From: Chondrilla cf. caribensis
Lineage: Eukaryota > Porifera > Demospongiae > Chondrillida > Chondrillidae
Direction: 5' to 3'
Length of the DNA stretch: 15,000 nt
Assembly (NCBI GenBank): GCA_964020155.1
Contig: OZ026554.1
Coordinates: 5,357,827 to 5,372,826, forward strand
The stretch's first letter is position 1. The number at the start of each line of letters is the position of its first letter. Below are positions 1-15,000 of this stretch, piece after piece. The notes under the pieces are model-generated. The model saw nothing but the letters and a program-made list of their open reading frames with translations, was not told the DNA's origin and searched no databases. A program made the position numbers and the translations under genes.

Positions 1-284
1 CAAATCTCAACAGAAGCTTCTTAAAAGGATTCTGTAATGACAAGCATTTCAAGGGTTGTAAAGTGGGTTCCAAGATGATTGGAAACAATCAATTGACAAC
101 GTTTTGTGGTGTACAACAGGTCTAGACACAAACTATCCTTTTGAACCTGTCCTTCGTATGACACACGTACTACACTGATATGCAACTAGCCTACCTGGTA
201 GAGGAATAGAAATATGCGATAACCTAAAACACACATCCCAAGCAGGTCAGCGTATACACCGGCCAAACATAGAACATAGGGGGA

Positions 285-310
285 ACACACATACACACAC
301 ACACACACAC
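285..310. repeat. (CA)n microsatellite at an I-BAR splice donor
   Basis: About 26 bp of CA with one TA interruption on the plus strand. On the minus strand the GT tract starts immediately after GCTAAAG, the proposed end of I-BAR coding exon 3. Confidence 0.9.
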
Positions 311-802
311 CTTTAGCGTGTACGGCATGCTCGGCAATTCTAGCAAATCCATCGAAGAAACTTGCCAAATGTAGTAACATGTGACTGCATTCGTAAACGA
401 GTGGAAATATAACAACATATGACCACAGTCACACTCGAAATGAGTCCTTCTTCAAACACGAAACTGCACTCACTCAAGAGATCTGTGTAATCTTTGTCCT
501 CTCTCCAGAAACTCTTCGAATAGCGGGAAACCGGTCTAGAGGGAGTCAGAGAAAGCGATTAGACAAATTCAGTGTTACTGAAATCAGTAATGACCAAGTG
601 TGTCTAATTTCAGGTCAATAACTTGCGAGAGGGAATTTTCACAAGGAGAAAGCAACATCGGTAACAACACGCCACGGCCACCAAATGCGGTAGCAGATCA
701 AGCTGCAGGATATCGCCTCCCTACCTTCATGTGCTGCGAGATAGACTTGAAAGTGTCTCCAAGCGTGGAGAAATCTATAGCCGTGAAGTCGACAGGATCC
801 AT
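311..802 (-). CDS. I-BAR (IMD) domain protein, MTSS/MIM family, 5' coding exons (partial, runs off the left edge)
   Basis: I-BAR proteins bind PI(4,5)P2 membranes, bend them outward and link them to actin. Three coding exons are supported: 725-802 (ATG at 802, phase 0 end), 474-535 and 311-384, joined through GTAGGG, GTGAGT and GTGTGT donors and CTCTAG and TGCAG acceptors. The 71 encoded residues align almost without gaps to the N-terminus of human MTSS1/MTSS2. STLGDTFKSISQHMK matches the SALGGLFQTIISDMK segment, FPLFEEFLERGQRLHRSL matches YPVWEDFINKAGKLQSQL, and FFDGFARIAEHAVHAKG matches FLDAFQKVADMATNTRG. This is helix 1 and the start of helix 2 of the IMD. The start codon has G at -3 and +4. 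The next exon, which must begin in phase 1, was not found: a 32-nt candidate at about 194-225 and an acceptor before position 31 give peptides that do not resemble the family. MTSS1 versus MTSS2 cannot be decided for an invertebrate. Confidence 0.72.
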
Positions 803-939
803 AGCGGTTCTCTTCCTCCAGTCCTTCCTTCAGGTTGTGAGTAGCAATCTTCGCTGTGTTCTGATCTGGACGAATGTGGGCGATGAATATCGTTTAACGA
901 ATTGTTGCACTCCCCTAACAATGTCGATGAATACAATTA
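803..939 (-). promoter_or_regulatory. 137-bp gap between the TTC5 stop and the I-BAR start codon
   Basis: This short stretch must hold the TTC5 3' UTR and cleavage site as well as the promoter and 5' UTR of the downstream I-BAR gene, unless that gene has an upstream non-coding exon inside TTC5. No AATAAA or ATTAAA is visible on the minus strand here, and no clear TATA box. The assignment rests on position only. Confidence 0.4.
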
Positions 940-1264
940 TCACTTTTGTGGTGCGCTTACAGTAAACGCAGTAGGCGACAAATGAGCCTTTGGAAAAGAT
1001 TTGGAGTTAACGGTCAGAATTGTCGGGTCTCTAACAGTGATGCTGGTGAAATTTACGCCGTACTGATCCAATGATACTTTGATGGATTTTGGAGATGGTA
1101 TTCTCAGTATATCTCCAACAAGAGGACCTTTTCCTTCTGCAATGTTGTAGAGGGTCACACCCATGGCCACGCCCTCTCCATCCACACATACTAAACACCT
1201 AAGAAATGACATAGCAAACATCAACTTGTTAATAGGATAATAGGATTGTGTGTATGTGTGTATG

Positions 1265-1312
<48 letters not shown>

Positions 1313-4300
1313 TGTGTGTGTGTGCGCGTGTGTGTGTGTGTGTGCGTGTGTGTGTGTGTGTGTGCGTGTGTGTGTGTGTGTGTGTATGTGTGTGGTGTGC
1401 ATGTGTGTGTTTGAACATATACATTATGTATGTCTTTGAGTGGTTTTATAACACTGAAGAGATTGACTTCCACATTTTTGCAAGCAGTTTAAGCTCTTTC
1501 TAAATTCTTTGACAGCGCATGCGTGACTGAAATTGCAAGGTGGCACATTTATGACTACCATTACCATAGTTATATCATGTGTGATTGGCTGAGTGATTGA
1601 TAAAGAAAACTGCATGGAATATAGTGCTCAATGATCCAAACAGCTGCACCATCAAAAACCTTGTTCTACAGTTGAGTGAGCGGCAGTCTTGTCTGCTATG
1701 ACTGTCTGACTAAGCAAGGAGAGGGAGGGAGGGTCTAGCAGCAATAGAGGTTAATTCACGCCTCTGTAACATCTTTATCATCGGTTACTTTGAAACATGA
1801 GGTTTGTTAGGGAACGCTTATGCTTCAAAGTAAGGGTAACGTTAACACCCTTTTTAGTGGAGTGGGAGGACTTTGTATATTCACATGTAATTAATCAATA
1901 ATGGTCCAATCAATCTCTATTGCCACTTGACCGCTTTACTCCCCATGGAGCTTAGAAAGCAGTCATAGCTTGCAAGACTAGGAGAGCGGCAGAAAGAAGT
2001 CCTGATTGATCCTGGTCAGAAATGGTGGGCCCATCTTTATTGTCTCAAACACACTACATTTCATACATATGTAAATTCAACAGATCAACATACTTTACAT
2101 GCTGCATTGAACATATACATAAACACCCATGCACGCACACACACTACTAACTGTACTCACATTGGTACAGTGCACGTTGAACTGTGTCCCGCTATGACAA
2201 CGTTCAACTCAGCAGATCCTCCTTCGAGCATTTTTGACAACACTCCTCCATCTGGAGTCAGTTTCAATTTTTCAATGTGCTTCTCCAATTGTTTTGCTCT
2301 CAACTTTCCCTGCCAAGGAAATTGATGTGAAAGTGAATTGCACAAAACTGAACCTCAAACCGGGAATCCCACAAACAATTCAATCCAGAGGGGGTGAACA
2401 TTAGTACTATGCGTACAAGACATTAACTATACACATGTTACAACAGTCACCTTCACCTGCCCCTCAGTCTACCTGAGTAACCTCATTATGTGAACAAACA
2501 CAAGCGAAAAGTATTTTCTGTGGAATGACTGGACTCACTCTCACCTTAGTCTGGATGAGGGAGTTGAACTGCTTGAGATGATGGACTAAACTATCCGCCT
2601 CCTTTTGAGGTGAAGGCCAACCAGGATCGAGGCGAGCTGCCATTTGGAAGCCTTCCAAGGCTGTCTGATAGTCTTCTAAGTATCGGCACAGCTGCAGTAC
2701 ATACAGTATATACAGTGCACACAGTGCAGACAGTACATATCATACATACAGTACATACAGTACATACAGTACACACAGTGCAGACAGTACACACAGTACA
2801 CACAGTACATACAGTACATACTGTACATACAGTACACACAGTACATACAGTGCACACGAGGATATGGTGCTTACACATACAGTATGTCATACAATACTAC
2901 TACATATACATGTATATACATGCATGTACAGACTCACAGATGCTTTGTTATAGTGTAGATCTGGACTATAGAAAGATATCTTGTCTTTTTCCTACAGCAA
3001 CACAAACATACCTTTGTTCACAACGGTACACAGAAAGCACACAACAACAACAGAACAACAACAACAACAGAACAACAACAACAAATCAACTAACGGCATT
3101 AGAGAAGGCAGCAAGAGCTTTGTCCACCATGTCCCACTCTTGGCCACCAGTGAAGAAGAGAGACATGTAAGCGTTACCTAAAATGGCTGAACACATGAGA
3201 AGAAGACTCTGAAGAGCATTATAGAGTATATATCATACAGTAATTACAGTACTTACAGTACATACAGTACATACAGTACATGCAGTACACACAGTACATG
3301 CAGTACACACTGTACATACAGTTAACAGAGTACAGTACACACAATACACACAGCACATACAGTATACACAGTACATATAGTACATACAGTACATGCAGTA
3401 CACACTGTACATACAGTTAACAGAGTAACACAATATAATACACACAACACACACAGCACATACAGTACACACAGTACACACAACACACACAGCACATGCA
3501 GTACACTCCACCAACCCCATGACTGCCCATCACTGACATCCACTGCCACTGCTTCTTTAGCATATTCGAGACTTTTCTTGACATTCTCCAGGTACTTCTG
3601 CGTCCCTTGGTCAAAATGTCGTGACGCAATAGACAGGTTTCTCAGGGAAACTTTGTTCTTTTGCTGAGTCGAGTGGTAACATGTGGAGATCATTCACAGA
3701 GTGAGGTCTTACACTCAAGGTAAACCATCCACTAACACACTCACACACTGCAATGCTCCAAGAAAGCAGTCCCTTGCTTCAGAAGGCTTGCCACTCTTCC
3801 AATAAGATTCCCCAAGTTGGTTCCATGCATCAGTGAGCTTTGGGTCAAGTTTGATGGCTTTCTCGAGTAGCTTCTCTGCCTTCTGATTAGCAACAGGGAG
3901 GACATTTAGGGTCTTTCCCTCGAGGTAATATGTCTGCCCTCTAGAAGGATCTTCTATATGGACACAGAGAACGTACAGAAGGTCGAATTGCATTCCTTAT
4001 TCGCTGCAAACAAATCCTTACCATCGTTAGATTCGATAAGTTGTAGTGTTTCCTTCATTTTCTTTTCCACGAGAGTGTCCTTCCTCGAAGCTTCCTCCAA
4101 AGCATGGTGTTCGAAGAATTTATCTCGAAAGTTATACAAATCGTCTACTGCCTTCTACAAGGACGGGAAGCAACATACTTATGTACGTACACATATCGAT
4201 AAAGACATTCTCTTTAACATTTGTGGGTAATAGTCCAAAGCTAAGTTTGGAAAGATCATTAATGGGAACCCAACTCAATACCGGTACCGCGCGTACCTGC

Positions 4301-4320
4301 AGCGTCTCCAGAGCAGCCAT
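940..4320 (-). CDS. TTC5: Tetratricopeptide repeat protein 5 (TTC5/Strap), complete, 9 coding exons
   Basis: In vertebrates TTC5 is a TPR cofactor of p300 in the p53 stress response and also binds nascent tubulin on ribosomes to trigger tubulin mRNA decay. Coding exons in transcript order are 4297-4320, 4022-4154, 3745-3938, 3516-3663, 3095-3186, 2938-2991, 2545-2691, 2161-2309 and 940-1198. They sum to 1200 nt, giving 399 aa against 440 in human. Phases agree at every join. N-terminal helices ([12 protein letters not shown]) are followed by TPR units such as [55 protein letters not shown] and [16 protein letters not shown]. The C-terminal OB-fold domain carries [17 protein letters not shown] and a [13 protein letters not shown] strand, close to human VMVYNIVQSWGVLIGD. 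The start ATG has A at -3 and G at +4, and the first coding exon holds only 8 codons. The donor after exon 4 (GTTGGT) is weak, and the exon 3 acceptor (TAGAG) was chosen by frame. Confidence 0.9.
1246..1411. repeat. Compound microsatellite (TG)n with a (GTGC)n core
   Basis: The tract is alternating purine-pyrimidine sequence. A GTGC tetranucleotide core at about 1278-1313 is flanked by TG dinucleotides interrupted by CG and TA steps. It lies in TTC5 intron 8. Such tracts can adopt Z-DNA. Frames open through it on both strands are low-complexity artefacts. Confidence 0.97.
1685..1979. mobile_element. Diverged fold-back / MITE-like element with ~72-bp inverted arms
   Basis: The left arm (1685-1756) and the reverse complement of the right arm (1908-1979) align over 72 bp without gaps. 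They share AGTCTTG, GCTATGACTG, CTAAGC and GCAATAGAG followed by a TTAATT/TTGATT end. The interior has a second hairpin: TTACTTTGAA at 1785-1794 pairs with TTCAAAGTAA at 1824-1833. The 9-bp sequence GAGCGGCAG occurs directly at 1678-1686 and 1984-1992, flanking the arms, and could be a target-site duplication. The right copy is separated from the arm by a few bases. There is no open reading frame, so it would be non-autonomous. The superfamily is undetermined. Confidence 0.6.
2697..2860. repeat. 9-bp minisatellite (TACATACAG-like) in TTC5 intron 6
   Basis: Tandem 9-bp units of the form TACAYACAG or TGCAGACAG run through most of the intron between exons 2545-2691 and 2938-2991. They end close to the acceptor at 2692. 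Because 9 is a multiple of 3, frames stay open through it and give artefactual TVH or TVC tripeptide repeats. Confidence 0.93.
3039..3085. repeat. (AAC)n microsatellite next to a TTC5 splice donor
   Basis: Interrupted ACA trinucleotides appear as a GTT-rich stretch in the TTC5 transcript. They begin about 10 nt inside the intron that follows exon 3095-3186, whose donor is GTTAGT. It is clearly intronic, because exon 2938-2991 continues the TPR alignment in frame. Confidence 0.9.
3235..3505. repeat. 9-bp minisatellite with a 95-bp higher-order repeat in TTC5 intron 4
   Basis: Units resembling TACATACAG fill the intron between exons 3095-3186 and 3516-3663. A longer block containing CACTGTACATACAGTTAACA occurs twice, with its TGCAGTACAC starts at about 3299 and 3394. 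This implies a local duplication with a period near 95 bp. The repeat belongs to the same sequence type as the one at 2697-2860. Confidence 0.9.
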
Positions 4321-4556
4321 TTTACTGGACCGGGATGACCTCTTTATTTCTTAATGTTGCAATTGTACATCTATTGCTATGAGCCGACCAAAGTCATCAG
4401 TTCTCGAGCTGGAGTACATGTAGCTGTACTTCAATTCTTTTTCTTTTTAAATTCATTATGATTGTTTTAATATATGACGCACAATATGCTTCTGTATGTA
4501 CAATCCAATGGTGATGCTATATAGACCCTCCCATGCCAAAGGTCTCAATTTACAAA

Positions 4557-4592
4557 ATTACCTGATCAGTCACTGATGAATGACCAGGTAAT
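4557..4592. repeat. 36-bp imperfect palindrome
   Basis: The sequence starts ATTACCTG and ends CAGGTAAT. The two 18-nt arms pair with about five mismatches and no loop. It lies upstream of TTC5 and could be a decayed transposon end or a cruciform-prone site. No function is claimed. Confidence 0.6.
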
Positions 4593-4630
4593 CTTGCAAT
4601 TGCTCACTACATTGGCACCACAGCCCCATC

Positions 4631-4935
4631 CTCCCAGTGTCCATATATACAAAACATACCAACGCAAATGCCGATGCATGCACACACCCTGGATGTGCTA
4701 AGGCCTTGTGGTAACCAGCAAAATAATTCTCAATTTTATCATTGCAGGGTCACCACGGCCTCTCCAGTGTCCATGTGACAATCACAACACAAATGCTGAT
4801 GCATGTACAATGCATGGTGACCAAGAACATGAGTTTTGTTGGTGCTCACCTGACCTCTCCAAAGTCCATATATGACACACAATAATACATATTTTTGTAC
4901 ATCCATCCAGTTTTGTGGTGCCCAGTCATGTGAAT
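4631..4935. repeat. Degenerate tandem repeat, about 3 copies of ~80-128 bp
   Basis: CTCCCAGTGTCCATATATAC (4631), CTCTCCAGTGTCCATGTGAC (4759) and CTCTCCAAAGTCCATATATG (about 4855) begin three related units. The first two share CAAATGCYGATGCATGYACA. All three contain a GTGGTRACCAG-like or GTGGTGCCCAG stretch further on. Copies differ by substitutions and indels, so the array is old. Confidence 0.6.
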
Positions 4936-5116
4936 TCACACCTTTTAGGGGCTGCCCACACTCAAAATATACATATACATCTAAATATTATATAGTGTAT
5001 ATATTATATGCATTCCTACACCTAATCGCAACAGTACATTACACACGTATAGAGGTCATGAATATTAAATGAGTATCAAAAGTACCCAATGAAATTGCAT
5101 AACAAAAACAAAAGAT

Positions 5117-5974
5117 TCAATGTGAAATAGAAAGTTTCCCTTTCATCACTATACATGCTTGTCCTGCTAACTGTACTCTACTCTCATCCAGTATCTTCAT
5201 CCTCACATCCCCTCCTCTCTTGGAGCATTGTCGTGCAAAGAGGCTGTTCTTTTCAAGAAGTTGGCTCCAGTAACGAGCTAGAAACGTGTGGGCGGATCCC
5301 GTCACTGGGTCTTCTGGGATACCGTTCCAAGGAGCAAAATATCGAGAATAGAAGTCGTAATTGTTGTCACCCTTGATAGTGACAATCACACCTCTGACAC
5401 GCCCACTGTGGACTCCCAACATGGTTTTCGTATCTGGCGAAAGTGATTCCAAATTTTCTCGTCCAAAGGAATCATCCAAATGTACAAGCAGTTTTTTGGT
5501 CGAGGAAGAATATGCAAGATTCTTCACCTTGTTTTGTCCTACTGCGACTTTGACGAGATCCTTGACATCCTCCCAGTCATCATCCAGCGTCATACTGGCC
5601 AAGGGGAATTCCATGTTCATGAAGCTCCCTTGTTCATCTCTTGTCACGGTCAACACTCCTGATAGAGTGGAGAACCTCAGGATTTTACTCGGATTCATGT
5701 CAAATAGAACTGCTGACGTGGCCAGAGTCGCGTGTCCACATAGAGGTACCTCACAGGTTGGAGTGAACCACTGGAGGTTGAAGTCAGTTGCGGATAGGAA
5801 GTCCCCACTCCCTGAAGGGTCACCAAGGAGTACGAAAGCAGTTTCGGAAAGATTCATCTCACTCGCAATGCATTGCTTCTTCTCTGTAGATATATCTTGT
5901 CGCAACAAGCAAACAGCAGCTGGGTTGCCGGAGAAAGGCACAGATGTGAAAGCGTCTGCAATGTAAATTTCCAT
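5117..5974 (-). CDS. PBLD: PBLD, phenazine biosynthesis-like domain protein (PhzF family), single exon
   Basis: PBLD (MAWBP) belongs to the PhzF/DapF-like isomerase fold. In human it is linked to growth-factor signalling and its native substrate is not established. The 285-aa frame runs from ATG at 5974 (G at -3 and +4) to TGA at 5117 and matches human PBLD (288 aa) end to end. MEIYIADAFT and GNPAAVCLL are followed by MNLSETAF, whose Glu44 corresponds to the PhzF catalytic glutamate. Next come the WFTPTCEVPLCGHATLA loop, YDFYSRYFAPWNGIPEDPVT, GSAHTFLARYWSQLL and a final KRGGDVRMKI strand. All active-site motifs are intact. Every other multi-residue gene here is split by introns, yet PBLD has none. 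It shares a 72-bp divergent intergenic region with DPM1. Confidence 0.95.
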   Translation of the reverse strand: MEIYIADAFTSVPFSGNPAAVCLLRQDISTEKKQCIASEMNLSETAFVLLGDPSGSGDFLSATDFNLQWFTPTCEVPLCGHATLATSAVLFDMNPSKILRFSTLSGVLTVTRDEQGSFMNMEFPLASMTLDDDWEDVKDLVKVAVGQNKVKNLAYSSSTKKLLVHLDDSFGRENLESLSPDTKTMLGVHSGRVRGVIVTIKGDNNYDFYSRYFAPWNGIPEDPVTGSAHTFLARYWSQLLEKNSLFARQCSKRGGDVRMKILDESRVQLAGQACIVMKGKLSISH

Positions 5975-7851
<1,877 letters not shown>

Positions 7852-8359
7852 ATGCACCAAGACCAATGACTTATTATTCTCTTTCCAATCAAACTCATCA
7901 CTATACTAATTCCGTACATGTGCACTAATACACATCCAATTACATAATAATTATAATTTTAATACCCGTTTGCATGAACTTGTAGATAATACATTAATTA
8001 ATTAATACATATTAATAGCATATTAATATGTGGTATATACAATATAATTAAACAATATTACGTGAACAAACGTAGTTTAGCAAAATACAATGTATGGGTA
8101 CAACAAAATTAAATACACAATCTCTCACGATACTCATACAAATATTAGGTTTTGATATAAGAATAAGAATAAGACTGTCGAATTTTAATTCTATTGGAAC
8201 TAAGATTTCTCACAAAAGCACAAAAATAACATCCAATAATAATAATAATAATGGTGAGGCACACGAAGGAACAGATAAGTTATCAATACTATGATAGTTT
8301 CGGTGTGTAGTTATGCACTGACAGTCTGGTGCATGTGGGGTGCTACAGGTTAAAATAAA
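7852..8359. other. Convergent intergenic region between DPM1 and PLCG 3' ends
   Basis: The region is AT-rich, with TTAATTAATTAATA and related stretches at about 7990-8030. Candidate poly(A) hexamers for DPM1 on the plus strand are ATTAAA at 8047 and AATAAA at 8354. Candidates for PLCG on the minus strand are ATTAAA (complement of TTTAAT) at 8184-8189 and 7958-7963. A short AAT repeat lies at 8235-8252. The two 3' UTRs may overlap. No coding exon was recognised. Confidence 0.55.

Positions 8360-15000
<6,641 letters not shown>

Larger units (their letters stand above)
1199..2160 (-). other. TTC5 intron 8 (962 bp) with microsatellite and fold-back element
   Basis: The intron starts at a GTGAGT donor (2160 downward) and ends at an ATTTCTTAG acceptor just above 1198. 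It contains a compound GT/GTGC microsatellite (1246-1411) and a MITE-like inverted-repeat element (about 1685-1979), each listed separately. Nothing coding was recognised in the remainder. Confidence 0.8.
4321..5116. other. Intergenic region between TTC5 (5' side) and PBLD (3' side)
   Basis: Both flanking genes are on the minus strand, so this should contain the TTC5 promoter and the PBLD 3' end. No coding exon was recognised. It holds a quasi-palindrome (4557-4592) and a set of about three degenerate direct repeats (4631-4935). No convincing minus-strand AATAAA lies close to the PBLD stop. Confidence 0.7.

Noticed and set aside
600..965. 121-codon plus-strand open frame
   Set aside because: It is antisense to I-BAR exon 1 and the TTC5 3' end and shows no recognisable domain.
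5361..5966. 201-codon open frame on the plus strand
   Set aside because: It is antisense to PBLD, whose frame matches the family over its whole length. The plus-strand product resembles nothing recognised.
5117..5974. Bacterial contamination or recent horizontal transfer of a PhzF gene
   Set aside because: The protein matches animal PBLD along its full length, and it shares a tight divergent promoter with an intron-containing eukaryotic gene.

Overview
The window looks like a gene-dense, intron-rich animal nuclear genome. It carries parts or all of five eukaryotic genes with GT-AG introns, most only 70-700 bp long. The gene set (PLC-gamma with tandem SH2 plus SH3, an I-BAR protein of the MTSS/MIM family, TTC5, PBLD, DPM1) points to an animal or very close relative. 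Short gaps, small introns and very heavy (CA/GT)n content would fit a sponge or another early-branching invertebrate, but that placement is inference. No tRNA, rRNA, CRISPR array, intact transposon gene or viral gene was seen. Gene names rest on comparing translated exons with human family members recalled from memory; no search was run.

Layout from left to right. (1) 311-802, minus: the first three coding exons of an I-BAR gene that runs off the left edge. (2) 940-4320, minus: complete TTC5 in nine coding exons (399 aa). (3) 5117-5974, minus: PBLD, a PhzF-family protein in one uninterrupted exon (285 aa). (4) 6047-7851, plus: DPM1, the dolichol-phosphate mannosyltransferase catalytic subunit, in six exons (240 aa). 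(5) 8360 to beyond 15000, minus: the C-terminal 784 residues of PLC-gamma in 16 exons. These cover the split PH domain, both SH2 domains, SH3, the Y half of the catalytic barrel, C2, and a C-terminal coiled-coil-like tail that human PLC-gamma lacks. Every exon join below keeps the reading frame and matches the family alignment.

Genes are tightly packed. 137 bp separate the TTC5 stop from the I-BAR start. PBLD and DPM1 are divergent with 72 bp between start codons, and that gap holds a perfect 20-bp palindrome. DPM1 and PLCG converge with about 0.5 kb between stops. The five genes do not form one pathway: they cover membrane curvature/actin, a TPR cofactor, a metabolic-type enzyme, ER glycosylation and phosphoinositide signalling.

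Introns are loaded with repeats: many (CA/GT)n tracts, and minisatellites of 9, 11, 12, 22, 24 and 76 bp. TTC5 intron 8 holds a diverged fold-back (MITE-like) element. Three 5' splice sites sit at the edge of (GT)n tracts, and one tandem repeat has copied a splice donor. No new multi-gene system was found. The most interesting signals are the PLC-gamma tail, the 23-nt microexon flanked by G-runs, and the repeat/splice-site relationships.
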